The notes beneath the pieces are model-generated. The model was not told the DNA's origin. It made no database searches and saw nothing but the letters and a program-made list of their open reading frames with translations. Positions 48,950-58,204 of a stretch of 64,000 nucleotides of DNA are shown piece after piece. Source of the DNA: Microtetraspora sp. NBRC 13810 (lineage in GTDB: Bacteria > Actinomycetota > Actinomycetes > Streptosporangiales > Streptosporangiaceae); assembly GCF_030268685.1 (NCBI RefSeq), contig NZ_BSRQ01000012.1, positions 62,001-126,000 of the forward strand, in the 5' to 3' direction. Both the position numbers and the translations under genes were made by a program. The first letter of the stretch is position 1; each line of letters begins with the position of its first letter.

Positions 48950-49969
48950 CTAACGCGTGTCGACGGCGATCATTCTCAGGGTTCCCTTCGTCACCACGAT
49001 CATCTCCCCCATGCCAAGGTCGACCAGTGCGCTGACCCTGGAGCGCAAAGAGGACCGCTCCACGAGGTGGCCGTCGGGTCGCAGCCGGAAGAGCACGCCA
49101 GGTTGGCTGACGAGCACAAAACCCTTGTCGTCGTGACCGACCCCCTCGGCAAACGGCTGCCCGGCATCCATTTTCCACAACGCCGATCCGTCCTCAGGGT
49201 CGACGGCGACATAACCGCCCCTCCGCTCTCTCAACAACACCACGCCACCGGTGAACTCGGCAGCCGAGGTCACGAGGTCGGCGTCATGCCGGAAGAGGGG
49301 ATGTACGAGATCCGATGAGAGCCGGATGACTGCGACGGACCGGGAGCCGCACAACACCAGGCAACGGTCATGATCGATGAGAGTGAACGGCGAGTGGTTG
49401 TCGCTCCACGCCAGTGGTTCCGGCAGTCGCCAGCGGGCGAGTTCCCGGCCCTCTCGCGGATCGATCAGCCATGCGTCCGTGCCGCTTCCCAGCAGCACGC
49501 CGCCGCTCCACGGCACAGGAAGCACCGTGTCCGTGGCGCGCTGTGTCGACCACAGCAGCCGTCCGTCGTCCAAGTTGAAACCGGTCATGGGCGTGTACCC
49601 GCGCCAGCCGCCCACGATGACCGTCTCCGGGGTCGCCACGACATGCCCCGAGTACGCTCGCAGGCCGGCGCGCCACATCAATGATCCCGTCGTGAGATCG
49701 ACGCAGGACAGTTGGTCGCTGTTCTGGGGTAGACAGAGACAGCGCTCGTCGGTGACCGCCACGCCACGTGGCCACGTTCCCATGGGTACGTCCCAGCGGA
49801 CCGAGCCGTCATGGCGATTCAGGCAGACAAGCCGAGTGTGGCGTTCGTGGACGACGACGCAGTCTTCCCCGGCTGCCAGCGCGCCGGCGTCACCCCTTTG
49901 ATGGAGCTGCCGCTCCCACAGTGTCGTCCCGATCATCTGACCAGTGCACCAGGCAGGCGCCGGTGCCAT
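48950..49969 (-). CDS. PQQ-like beta-propeller repeat protein
   Basis: About 339 residues from ATG 49969; the frame stays open to an ATG at 50062, but those 31 residues look non-coding. Propeller blades follow the pattern of outer-membrane BamB or PQQ dehydrogenases: LVCLNRHDGSVRWDVPM, LSCVDLTTGSLMWRAGL, TGFNLDDGRLLWST, WLIDPREGRELARW and AVDPEDGSALWKMDAG. No signal peptide or haem site is seen, so it is probably a cytoplasmic or structural propeller. It is divergent from the 888-residue gene at 50191, with about 220 bp between. Confidence 0.75.
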   Translation of the reverse strand: MAPAPAWCTGQMIGTTLWERQLHQRGDAGALAAGEDCVVVHERHTRLVCLNRHDGSVRWDVPMGTWPRGVAVTDERCLCLPQNSDQLSCVDLTTGSLMWRAGLRAYSGHVVATPETVIVGGWRGYTPMTGFNLDDGRLLWSTQRATDTVLPVPWSGGVLLGSGTDAWLIDPREGRELARWRLPEPLAWSDNHSPFTLIDHDRCLVLCGSRSVAVIRLSSDLVHPLFRHDADLVTSAAEFTGGVVLLRERRGGYVAVDPEDGSALWKMDAGQPFAEGVGHDDKGFVLVSQPGVLFRLRPDGHLVERSSLRSRVSALVDLGMGEMIVVTKGTLRMIAVDTR

Positions 49970-50190
49970 CAACCGCAGGCGCGGGGCGACCAACGCGACC
50001 CGATGGCTGCAGGATCTGCGTCGTACTGGTTTGTCGGTACCCATCGATACTGTCCCGCGCATGGCTGGTGCGGTGTCGTCGCCGGTCTCGTGTGCGCCTG
50101 GACGTGGTGGACGGACTGCCGGGGCACGCGTGGTCCCTGTAAAGACGCGCCCGCCGCCCGGCGGGCTCGCGGTTCGGCGGAGGTATCGGC

Positions 50191-52857
50191 GTGAACCCGT
50201 GGCAGCATGTCCGCGACTGGATCGAGACCGGCGAGAACAACGCCGGACTGCCGGCCTTCCTGGCGGGCCTCAGTGATCTGGGCCGTAAGGCGATCGCTGT
50301 GCAACTGCCCGGATACCTGGCCGAGCGGCTGCGCGGCGAGGGCGCGTCCCGCTGGGAGGTCGTCGAGCAGGCCCCCGCCTTCCGTATCGTGGGAGCCGCC
50401 TGCCTGTCCGGTGCCGCTCAGGTCGCGGCGTGGCTCAATCGCCGCGAGTTCCGTGACCCGCGTGCGCCGAAGGTGGACGCCGAGCGCATCCTGCGCGTGG
50501 TTCGCGACCGGCAGGAGGAGTGGCGCCGGGATCTGGCCCACCGGCTGGTCGCCGGTTTGCGGCCAAGCACACGCGGGGGCTGGTCGAATGCGGAGGGAGA
50601 GCCCGGCTGGGAACTGGCCGCCTCCCTGGTGATCGAGACGGGCATCGCGCCTCCGGAGAACGACGCCTTCGTCGTGGGCTGGGTCTGGGACCTTCACCGC
50701 AAGCTGCGGGTGGGCGCGAAGATCGACGTGGTCCGGGAGCATCCCCTCCTGGACGCCATGGTTCCCCGGCTGTTCCACGCCGAGGGCGTCGCCGTCGCAC
50801 TGACCCAGGACTGGCGATGGAACAACGGAGACGGCAGCCTCTCCGTCATCGGTGCGCTGGCCGACCTGGCGGCCGAGGGCCGGGTGGACCGGCGGAGCCT
50901 GCTCAACGGCTGCGCGGCACGGTTCCTGACCGCCGGCCAGGCCCGGGACATCGAGCCGTTCGTGATCCTGTGGAATGAGCTGCGGCCGGCACTCACCGAG
51001 GTGCCCGTGGTGGACCTGGTCCGGGTGCTGCCGGTCGCCGCCTCCCCGCTGGCCCGGCTGGCCGCCGACGAGCTGCGCCGCGTCGACGACGCTGCCGGAC
51101 TGGACCAGGATCTGTTCGCCGAGGCGGTCGGAGCGCTGGCGTTCCGGCCGGAGAAGAAACTCGTCACGACCGCGCTGCAGTGGATCGCCGGGGCGGCGCC
51201 CGAGCGCGCCGACGGCTCCCTGGCCGCGCTCGCGCTGATCTTCGGCCAGGAAACGCCTGCGTTGCGCGATCGGGCGGTACGGCTGGCGCTCAAGCTGGCG
51301 CCGCACGCGAGCCCGGCGACCGCCGACGTGATCCGCGAGGCTGCGGCGGCTCTCCCGGCGGAACTCCTCGGTCAGATCGCCGGCGCTTTCGGCGAGGTCG
51401 TTCCGGCGCTGCCCGAGTCACCGGTGGCCGGCACCCTGCCGGCGACGGTCTCGCTTCCCGATCTGCCGCCGGAGATCGTTTCCGTGGCCGAGCTGGCCGG
51501 CAAGATATCCCCTGGCCGGCTCTCGTACGGACCCATGGAGATCGAGCGGATCCTGGCCGCGATGGTCGAGTGGACCCACCGCGACCGCGCCGCGACCGCC
51601 GAAGCCCTGCGACCCTGGTGGGAGGAGAGCTGGGCGCGATGGGGCCGCACGGCCTACCCCTACGTGGACAGCCACGTCGCCTACAGTCCCTACTCGTTGC
51701 TGCGCCACTGCGCGCTCGCGATCGTGTCCCCGGCGGACAGTGTCCGGTGCTCCGGGCAGATCACTGAATATCTGGACAAGAATCCGCCATACCGCACGGT
51801 GCTCGACTGGCTGGTCCGGGACCGGCTGCGCGAGGTCATCGCCCTGCTGGAGTCCGGCCGGACGATCCCGGTGCTGCTGGCCACCCCGACCGCTCCCACC
51901 GGGCACCTCGACCCCGGAACGCTGGTCAGCCGCCTGGAACTCCTGGGAGACAGTGAACCGCTTCCCCTCGACTTCTGTCAGGCTCTGCTCCGCCTGCCCC
52001 GATCCGTCGCCCCCGAGGTTGTCGCCCGCGCCGAGAACCTGACCTCGCCGGCGGGCCGGCGACTGGCCGCGTGGCTGCGGGACGGCGGTCTGGCCGATCC
52101 GGTCATGGAGTACGGCATAGAGGCGACGAGCCGTAGCGTGTCGTACCAGACCTACGCCCGGATCCCCGCGATGCACGTCCGCATGAATCCACCGGCGCAG
52201 GATCTGCCGGAAGCGATCGGCGACCTGTGTGTCCTGGAGCCGAAGGAGTGGTGGGCGGGGCATTCGGACGAGACGGAGTGGTGGCCGGTGACCATGCCGT
52301 CGCACCGGGAGGTGATCGCCGCCCATGTGCTTGAATGCTTCGCCGTGGGCCTCCAGGTCAATCGCGCCCAACCGGAGGTGCTGATCCCACTGGTTCAGGG
52401 TGAGGGCCCGGTAGGGCGGGCGACTGCGAGCGCCATCGTGACGGTGCTGGGGCACAGGCAACCCGCACAGCGGGCACTGGCCGTCGACGCGGCGAAGATC
52501 CTCGCCGTGCGTGGAGAACTCGTCGGAGGCGATTTCGGCTGGGCGCTGGGGCGACTGGTCCGCGCGGACGTCGTGAAGCTCAACCGGGTCGCACCGGCCC
52601 TGGAGGACCTCGCGCTGTCAGGGGCGCATCACGAAACGTGGGCCGTCCTGGCCGACGCGCTTCCCGCTCTGCTGCCCGCCGCCGGAGAACGGCCGCTGAC
52701 CGGCCTGGCGGCCCTCCTGGCCGTCGCGGTCAAGGCCGCCGCGCTCGCGGGGGCGCAGGCCGATGTCCCAGGACTGGCGGAGACGGCCGCGCGCAAGGGC
52801 GGCAGCCGCGTGGTCGAGGAAGCTCGCCGTCTCCTGCGGACGATCAACACGAGATGA
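50191..52857 (+). CDS. Large helical-repeat protein (DUF6493-like)
   Basis: 888 residues from GTG 50191, with GGAGGTATC upstream. It is almost entirely amphipathic helices in repeated pairs, like an armadillo or HEAT solenoid (for example LLNGCAARFLTAGQARDIEPFVILWNELRP and RDRAVRLALKLAPHASPATADVIREAAAALP). No catalytic motif or membrane segment is seen. Length, the start (MNPWQHVRDWIETGENNAGLPAFLAGLSDLGRKAIA) and repeat style resemble DUF6493 proteins, which accompany SWIM-domain and MoxR-type genes in actinomycetes; none of these is adjacent here. The function is unknown. Confidence 0.7.
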   Translation: MNPWQHVRDWIETGENNAGLPAFLAGLSDLGRKAIAVQLPGYLAERLRGEGASRWEVVEQAPAFRIVGAACLSGAAQVAAWLNRREFRDPRAPKVDAERILRVVRDRQEEWRRDLAHRLVAGLRPSTRGGWSNAEGEPGWELAASLVIETGIAPPENDAFVVGWVWDLHRKLRVGAKIDVVREHPLLDAMVPRLFHAEGVAVALTQDWRWNNGDGSLSVIGALADLAAEGRVDRRSLLNGCAARFLTAGQARDIEPFVILWNELRPALTEVPVVDLVRVLPVAASPLARLAADELRRVDDAAGLDQDLFAEAVGALAFRPEKKLVTTALQWIAGAAPERADGSLAALALIFGQETPALRDRAVRLALKLAPHASPATADVIREAAAALPAELLGQIAGAFGEVVPALPESPVAGTLPATVSLPDLPPEIVSVAELAGKISPGRLSYGPMEIERILAAMVEWTHRDRAATAEALRPWWEESWARWGRTAYPYVDSHVAYSPYSLLRHCALAIVSPADSVRCSGQITEYLDKNPPYRTVLDWLVRDRLREVIALLESGRTIPVLLATPTAPTGHLDPGTLVSRLELLGDSEPLPLDFCQALLRLPRSVAPEVVARAENLTSPAGRRLAAWLRDGGLADPVMEYGIEATSRSVSYQTYARIPAMHVRMNPPAQDLPEAIGDLCVLEPKEWWAGHSDETEWWPVTMPSHREVIAAHVLECFAVGLQVNRAQPEVLIPLVQGEGPVGRATASAIVTVLGHRQPAQRALAVDAAKILAVRGELVGGDFGWALGRLVRADVVKLNRVAPALEDLALSGAHHETWAVLADALPALLPAAGERPLTGLAALLAVAVKAAALAGAQADVPGLAETAARKGGSRVVEEARRLLRTINTR

Positions 52858-52903
52858 AGGCCCGCCGCCTGCTGGGTGCAGTCCGCACGCACGATCAAGC
52901 GTC

Positions 52904-53554
52904 TCAGGACCGCAGGAGAATCGCCATGGCCTCGGCCGCGTCGGCTGCCGTGTGATCCGGGCCGGGGATGTCGTGGAGCCAGGGGCGGCCACGGTCGATC
53001 CACACCGTTCGCAGGCCGGCCGCTCGCCCGCCGGCCATGTCCGCCGCCGCGCTGTCGCCGATCATCCAGCCGCCGCCCGCCAAGGTCGTACCGCATCGCT
53101 CGGCCGCGATCTCGAAGAGCCGCCTTTCCGGCTTGCGTGCGTTCTCGGCTCCGGAGATCGCCCATCCGTGCACGTGCCCGGCGACGCCGCTGCTCGTGAT
53201 GGTGGCGAGCTGGACGTCGGCCAGGCCGTTGGTGACCAGGCCGACGAGCCAGTCCTGCCGGCGCAGCCGGGCGAGTCCGGCCAGCGCGCCGGGGAAGGCG
53301 GGGATCAGGGCAGGGTGGCGCCTGCGGTACTGCGCCCACAGCTCCGCCACCGGCTCGGCGAGCGAGTACCGCTCCTTGATCTGGGCGAAGAACGTCTCCT
53401 TGGGCACGAGGCCGTCACCGTCGGCCTTGACGATCCACTCGACGTCGTCTGCTCTGAGCCCGTGCGACGCGCGGAACTCCTGCGCCCACAGGCGAAGGCC
53501 GGCAGCGCGGTCCACGAGGGTGTTGTCCAGGTCGAAGAGCGCGAGGCGTCGCAC
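52904..53554 (-). CDS. HAD family hydrolase
   Basis: 216 residues. The start is GTG 53554. The classical HAD motifs are all present: LALFDLDNTLVD (nucleophile D8 and acid D10), LVGLVTNG, ARKPERRLFE with the Lys, and WMIGDSAAADMAGGRAAG. The helical cap between residues 20 and 90 places it in subclass I, near phosphoglycolate phosphatase-like and haloacid-type enzymes. The substrate is not indicated by the neighbours. Confidence 0.88.
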   Translation of the reverse strand: MRRLALFDLDNTLVDRAAGLRLWAQEFRASHGLRADDVEWIVKADGDGLVPKETFFAQIKERYSLAEPVAELWAQYRRRHPALIPAFPGALAGLARLRRQDWLVGLVTNGLADVQLATITSSGVAGHVHGWAISGAENARKPERRLFEIAAERCGTTLAGGGWMIGDSAAADMAGGRAAGLRTVWIDRGRPWLHDIPGPDHTAADAAEAMAILLRS

Positions 53555-53632
53555 AGCGGCTCACCCGCTCGACGGTCTTGCGAAACTCGACCGCTGATCC
53601 AGGATGTCGGAGCCGGACGGCATGATCGGGAT

Positions 53633-53989
53633 GTGGACGATGTGCTGGCGGGGCTTCGGCGGGAGTTCGAAGCGGGGGATGACACCTTCCTGCTGAAGCT
53701 GCGGGGTGATCGCCTGGAATGGGACAGGGACGCCTTCAGCCGGTTGGAGCGGGCGATGCGGGCGGCGTGTGAGCTGTACCAGGGGCGCGACCGGCTGGAC
53801 CGCTGGGTCGCCGAGGGGTTCTACGACGTCTCGCGCTGGGTGCGGGACTGGACTTCCCATCCGCACTTCCCGCGGCCGAAGCCCGCCGAGTACCACGACG
53901 CGTGCCTGGAACGGCTCGACGACCTTGCCGACTGGTTCTTCCGCGGATTCCACAGCTACATCGAACCGCACACCTGGCCGGACCTCTGA
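53633..53989 (+). CDS. Conserved hypothetical, Trp/Asp-rich
   Basis: 118 residues from GTG 53633, transcribed divergently from the HAD gene. The sequence is well composed (DDVLAGLRREFEAGDDTFLLKLRGDRLEWDRDAFSRLERAMRAAC, then WFFRGFHSYIEPHTWPDL). It is the sort of small soluble protein often found in Streptomyces and relatives without an assigned role. No strong ribosome-binding site is visible. No metal or catalytic motif stands out. Confidence 0.6.
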   Translation: MDDVLAGLRREFEAGDDTFLLKLRGDRLEWDRDAFSRLERAMRAACELYQGRDRLDRWVAEGFYDVSRWVRDWTSHPHFPRPKPAEYHDACLERLDDLADWFFRGFHSYIEPHTWPDL

Positions 53990-54021
53990 CAGCCGTATGG
54001 CACCCTGCGCTCACACCGGAA

Positions 54022-54077
54022 GGGGCGGTCCGGGAATCGCTGCCGGATAGGGGCGGCTAGGGAATCGCTGCCGGATA
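54022..54077 (+). repeat. 28-bp tandem duplication upstream of the type VII-like pair
   Basis: Two adjacent 28-bp units (54022-54049 and 54050-54077) begin GGGGCGG and end in the identical 18 bp GGGAATCGCTGCCGGATA. They lie 57-112 bp before the first gene of the type VII-like operon, where a promoter or activator site is expected. Their function is inferred from position. Confidence 0.6.
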
Positions 54078-54133
54078 AATGACCGAAGATGCTAGATTGT
54101 CGGGGCTATTGATGTTGGTCTGACAGCAGAGGC

Positions 54134-54448
54134 ATGACTCACGTGGCAGGGCTGGAGATCTACTTCGACGCGCTGGAGGACTGCGCGACCAAGGTCAAGG
54201 GAGTCGCGAACCAGTTCAAGAGCGCGGCTGACGAGGCTCCCGCGAGCGTCGGCGCCTCCTGTTTCGGTGGTCTCGAAGGCTTCTCCGACAAGCTCACCAA
54301 GGCCGTCAACGACCTTGAGGCGAAGATCGACGCCGAGACCCGGCACGCCCAGCAGAACCTCACCAAGGTCGAGGCGGCGATCCATCAGGTCGTCGGCAAC
54401 ATCCGCAGGACCGACCGTCCCGACGTCCCCCGGACGGAGCAGGCGTGA
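54134..54448 (+). CDS. WXG100-like small helical protein
   Basis: 104 residues from ATG 54134. It forms a helical hairpin with a Gly-containing turn (ASCFGGLEGFSDKL) and is rich in Ala, Lys and Glu. Size and style match ESX/type VII secretion helper or substrate proteins, although the canonical W-x-G is replaced by F-G-G. Its stop overlaps the start of the NlpC/P60 gene (GTGA), so the two are co-translated and may be secreted as a heterodimer. No type VII ATPase lies in the window. Confidence 0.6.
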   Translation: MTHVAGLEIYFDALEDCATKVKGVANQFKSAADEAPASVGASCFGGLEGFSDKLTKAVNDLEAKIDAETRHAQQNLTKVEAAIHQVVGNIRRTDRPDVPRTEQA

Positions 54449-55569
54449 CGGATGTCTGGGACGGGTACCTCAGCCCCATCCAGGCCGTCATCGACGACCT
54501 GAACGGCGACCAGGCCGAGATCACCAGGATCTCGAAGCGCTGGCGGGCGCTGGCGACCGACATCACCACGGAGACCGGCGCCGTAAGACGCGCGGTCACC
54601 ACGGTGAACAACGCGTGGAACGGCGACGCCGCCGAGGACTTCGCCACCTACATGGCCAGGTATCCCCAGTCCGGTACGGCGTTGAGCGACGCCCTGATCG
54701 GCTGCGCCGGCAAGCTGGACGCCGCGGGGACCGCGCTCGACACGGCCAGGAGCGAGGTCCAGGCCCTCTACCGGGAGAAACGCGCCTGGCTGGATGCGCA
54801 GCGCAGCGACTCCGACAGCAGCACGATCTCGATGACGAGCATCAGGTCCCAGGTGTCCGACGCCCTTGAGCGGGCCAGAGTACATACGGACAAGGCGACC
54901 GAGGCCCTCGGCCAGGCCACCGCCGAGATCGACAAGTACCTCGGCGAGGTGCGGTTCTTCACCGGCATCCCCGCTCCCGGCGATCAGGTCTTCGTCCCGG
55001 GCAACGATCCCGCGGCGCGCTGGGTCCCCGACCCCGACTTCCGGCCCCAGGGCACGCAGCTGGCGTCCTCCAACGGGAACGGCGCGCCGGCCGCCGGCGG
55101 CGGGTACGGCACGACCGGGGCGGGCGGTGGCGGCGGCGGCGGCGGTGCGGGCGCTCCTTCGCTGGCCGTCCCGCCGAACGCCCACAGCCTGGCGCCCAAC
55201 CCCCGCGCCCAGGCCGTCATCGACTACGCCCTCAAGCAGATCGGCGACCCGTACAGGTGGGGAGCGACCGGCCCCGACTCCTTCGACTGCTCCGGGCTGA
55301 CACTACGCGCGTACGAGTCGGCGGGGACCGCCATCCCCCGGGTCGCCAACGATCAGTGGCTGCGCGGACCGCGCATCCCTGACGGCAGTGCGCAGCCCGG
55401 GGATCTCGTCTTCTTCGACAACACCGGTGACGGCGTCGCCGACCATGTGGGCATCGTGCTCGACCCCGAGAAGAACACGATGATCCACGCCCCCAGAACA
55501 GGCTCCGACGTCAAGATCGCCCCCTACGGCGGCACCCCCATGGGCTTCACCCGCCCGGGAATGAACTGA
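54445..55569 (+). CDS. WXG100-like/NlpC-P60 peptidase, type VII-type substrate
   Basis: 374 residues. The N-terminal 180 residues are a long helical hairpin with a WNG turn (NNAWNGDAAEDFATYM, residues 56-70). A Gly-rich linker (about 215-240) leads to an NlpC/P60 domain with catalytic Cys282 (SFDCSGLTLRAY), His334 (ADHVGIVLD) and His348 (MIHAPRTG). It would cleave peptidoglycan stem peptides outside the cell, either as a cell-wall remodelling enzyme or as a toxin against rivals. There is no cleavable signal peptide, which fits export with the small partner just upstream by a type VII system. GTG start. Confidence 0.85.
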   Translation: MTDVWDGYLSPIQAVIDDLNGDQAEITRISKRWRALATDITTETGAVRRAVTTVNNAWNGDAAEDFATYMARYPQSGTALSDALIGCAGKLDAAGTALDTARSEVQALYREKRAWLDAQRSDSDSSTISMTSIRSQVSDALERARVHTDKATEALGQATAEIDKYLGEVRFFTGIPAPGDQVFVPGNDPAARWVPDPDFRPQGTQLASSNGNGAPAAGGGYGTTGAGGGGGGGGAGAPSLAVPPNAHSLAPNPRAQAVIDYALKQIGDPYRWGATGPDSFDCSGLTLRAYESAGTAIPRVANDQWLRGPRIPDGSAQPGDLVFFDNTGDGVADHVGIVLDPEKNTMIHAPRTGSDVKIAPYGGTPMGFTRPGMN

Positions 55570-55779
55570 CCCGCCCTTCCCACGGCTGGAACCCGAAACC
55601 CGGTGACGTGTGATCACGTAAGCCGGTGTCGCTGGACGGAGCACACGGGAAGACGCCCGAGGGCGTACCTGTCGTGGTTCGTCAGGTATGTCCGGCAGAC
55701 TCAAACCCAGGTGACCGGCGTACCGGAAAGGGGCGCGCATGACCATCTGTAGCGGCGGGGTGTCCTGGGGAGGCCGGGT

Positions 55780-56958
55780 GTGAGGCGGATCGGGGTGGGG
55801 GAGCGGCGGGCGCGGCTGGGGGTGCGGCACCGGCTGGCTCGGGAGAGTCGTGCCGCGAGTGCCGTGGAGGTGGCGCGCAGCCTGGTGGCGTTGCATGCCA
55901 CGGATCCGGCGACGGTGGTGATCTCGGCGCTGGCGCGACTGCGGGCGGGCGGGCCGGAGGCGGTGGAGAGCGCCCTGTACGAGGAGCGCACGCTGGTCAG
56001 GCTGCTCGGCATGCGGCGGACGGTGTTCGTGGTGCCGGTCGAGCTGGGGCCGGTGGTACAGGCGTCCAGCACCCGGGCGCTGATCCCGGGTGAGCGGCGG
56101 CGGCTGGTCAGGCTGATCGAGGAGCACGGCATCGCGGCCGACGGGGACGGGTGGCTGGCGGAGCTGGAGGACGCCACGGTCCGGGCGCTGGCGGCCCGCG
56201 GCCCGGCGACCGCGGCGGAGCTCGCGGCGGAGGTGCCGGGGCTGCGCGAGGAGATCACGATGCACCCGGACAAGAGCTACGGAGGGCGGCAGCGGCTGAC
56301 CGGCCGGGTGCTGTTCCTCCTCTCGGCCGCCGGGCGCATCGTGCGCGGCCGGCCCGGCGGCTCGTGGCTCAGCAGCCAGTACCAGTGGGCCACCGCGGAG
56401 TCCTGGCTGCCGGGCGGCACGGCCGAACCGGCGGCCGACGTCGCCCAGGCCGAGTTGCTGCGGCACTGGCTCGCGGCCTTCGGGCCCGCCACGTCCGACG
56501 ACGTCAGGTGGTGGACCCGGTGGACGGTCCGCGAGGTTCGGCGCGCCCTCGCGAAGGTCGGCGCGGCCGAGGTGGAACTCGACGACGGGACCACCGGCTA
56601 CGTGCTCGCCGACGACCTCGAACCGGTGGCCGCGCCCGAGCCGTGGGCGGCCCTGCTGCCGGCCCTGGACGCGACCCCGATGGGCTGGGCGCAGCGGGAC
56701 TGGTACCTGGGCGGACATCGGGCGGCGTTGTTCGACCGTACCGGGAACATCGGCCCGACGGTGTGGTGGGAGGGCCGGATCGTCGGCGGGTGGGCCCAGC
56801 GTAAGGATGGCGAGGTCGTGTTCCGGATGCTGGAGGACGCCGGCGCGGAGGCGGTCCGGGCGGTGGAGCACGCGGCGGGCGAGCTTCGGGGGCGGCTGGG
56901 CGGCATCCAGGTCACTCCCCGCTTCCGGACGCCTCTGGAGAAGGAGCTGACCGGGTGA
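55780..56958 (+). CDS. AlkZ-like winged-helix DNA-binding protein
   Basis: 392 residues from GTG 55780, with GGGGAGGCC upstream. It matches the HTH_42 (AlkZ/YcaQ-type) family of winged-helix proteins that includes DNA glycosylases for crosslinks and alkylated bases. The motif at the expected catalytic position is SLVALHATDPATV (H39-x-x-D42) instead of the QxQ or QxD of characterised AlkZ enzymes, a known subfamily variant of uncertain activity. Other conserved parts are VRLLGMRRTVFVVP and GRVLFLLSAAGRIVRG. Its 3' end overlaps the convergent sigma factor by 47 bp. Confidence 0.8.
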   Translation: MRRIGVGERRARLGVRHRLARESRAASAVEVARSLVALHATDPATVVISALARLRAGGPEAVESALYEERTLVRLLGMRRTVFVVPVELGPVVQASSTRALIPGERRRLVRLIEEHGIAADGDGWLAELEDATVRALAARGPATAAELAAEVPGLREEITMHPDKSYGGRQRLTGRVLFLLSAAGRIVRGRPGGSWLSSQYQWATAESWLPGGTAEPAADVAQAELLRHWLAAFGPATSDDVRWWTRWTVREVRRALAKVGAAEVELDDGTTGYVLADDLEPVAAPEPWAALLPALDATPMGWAQRDWYLGGHRAALFDRTGNIGPTVWWEGRIVGGWAQRKDGEVVFRMLEDAGAEAVRAVEHAAGELRGRLGGIQVTPRFRTPLEKELTG

Positions 56959-58204
56959 GGCACTCGGACAGCCGGTTGCGCAGGAAACGGCGTTCGGCGT
57001 CGGTGGGGGCGAGGGCGAGCGCCGAGCGGTAGCCGTCGGCCGCCTCCCGGGTACGGCCGGCGCGGCGTAGCAGGTCGGCGCGGGTGGCGTGCAGCAGGTG
57101 GTAGTCGTCGAGCTGCCCGGCCCCGGCGATCGCGTCGACCAGGGGGAGCGCCGCCTCGGGACCGTCGGCCATGCCGATCGCCACGGCACGGTTCAGATCC
57201 ACGACCGGGCTCGGTGCGATGCGCGCGAGCTGCGTGTACAGCCCGACGATCTGTGGCCAGTCCGTCTGCGCCGCGAGCGGCGCGGTCGCGTGGCACGCCG
57301 CGATGGCCGCCTGAAGCTGGAACGGTCCGGCGCGGCCCCGGCGTAGCGCTCGTTCGCAGAGCGCGGCGCCCTCCGCGATCCGCGCCCGGTCCCACAGCGT
57401 GCGGTCCTGCTCGTCCAGGGTGACCAGGTCGCCCGCCGCGTCCACGCGGGCCGGCCGCCGCGCGTCGTGCAGCAGCATCAGCGCGAGCATGCCCTGAGCT
57501 TCGGGCTCGTCGGGCATCAACGCCGTCACCACCCGCGCCAGGCGGATGGCCTCCTGGCACAGCCGGGCCTTCCGCAGGTCTCCGTAACCTTCGTTGAACA
57601 GCAGGTAGAGCACGTGGAGCACGGCGGGAAGGCGGTCCGGCAGCAGGTGCGCGGGCGGCACCCGGAACGGGATGCCCGCGTGCGCGACCTTCTGTTTGGC
57701 CCGGAAGATCCGCTGGCCCATGGTGCGTTCCGGCACCAGGAACGCGCGCGCGATCTCGGCGGTGCTCATACCGGCCAGGCTGCGCAGGGTCAACGCCACC
57801 TGGGCGTCGAGACTCAGCGACGGATGGCAGCAGGTGAACATGAGCTCCAGACGCTCGTCGGGGATCTCGCCGTCACTCAGGTAGGGCTGCGGCTCCGGGT
57901 CCATCGTGGCCGCCTCCCGTAGTTTCGCCGCCTCGGCCGACGCGCGACGCATGCGGTCGATCGCGCGGTGCCGTGCCGTGGTGGTCAGCCACGCCAGCGG
58001 CTGGTCAGGTATGCCCGATTCCGGCCACCTCTGGAGTGCCTTGGCGAACGCGTCCTGCGTGCACTCCTCGGCCAGGTCCCAGTCGCCGCCGGTGAACCGG
58101 ATCATGGTGGCCACGATCCGGCTCCACCCTTCGGCGTAGATCCCGGTGATCCGGTCCCGGATCTGAGCTGTCACCGGCGTCGTCCGAACGCTAGTCCTCG
58201 TCAT
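56912..58204 (-). CDS. ECF42 RNA polymerase sigma factor with TPR-like C-terminus
   Basis: 430 residues. Sigma-2 (MIRFTGGDWDLAEECTQDAFAKALQRW) and sigma-4 regions (SLAGMSTAEIARAFLVPERTMGQRIFRAKQKV) occupy the first 180 residues. The rest is the extended helical C-terminal domain of group ECF42 with TPR-like repeats (LLHATRADLLRRAGRTREAADGYRSALALAPTDAERRFL). ECF42 sigma factors are linked to DGPF-motif proteins and not to anti-sigma factors; here the DGPF gene precedes it with a 14-bp overlap. The C-terminal domain is thought to be needed for activity. Confidence 0.93.
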   Translation of the reverse strand: MTRTSVRTTPVTAQIRDRITGIYAEGWSRIVATMIRFTGGDWDLAEECTQDAFAKALQRWPESGIPDQPLAWLTTTARHRAIDRMRRASAEAAKLREAATMDPEPQPYLSDGEIPDERLELMFTCCHPSLSLDAQVALTLRSLAGMSTAEIARAFLVPERTMGQRIFRAKQKVAHAGIPFRVPPAHLLPDRLPAVLHVLYLLFNEGYGDLRKARLCQEAIRLARVVTALMPDEPEAQGMLALMLLHDARRPARVDAAGDLVTLDEQDRTLWDRARIAEGAALCERALRRGRAGPFQLQAAIAACHATAPLAAQTDWPQIVGLYTQLARIAPSPVVDLNRAVAIGMADGPEAALPLVDAIAGAGQLDDYHLLHATRADLLRRAGRTREAADGYRSALALAPTDAERRFLRNRLSECLTRSAPSPEASGSGE

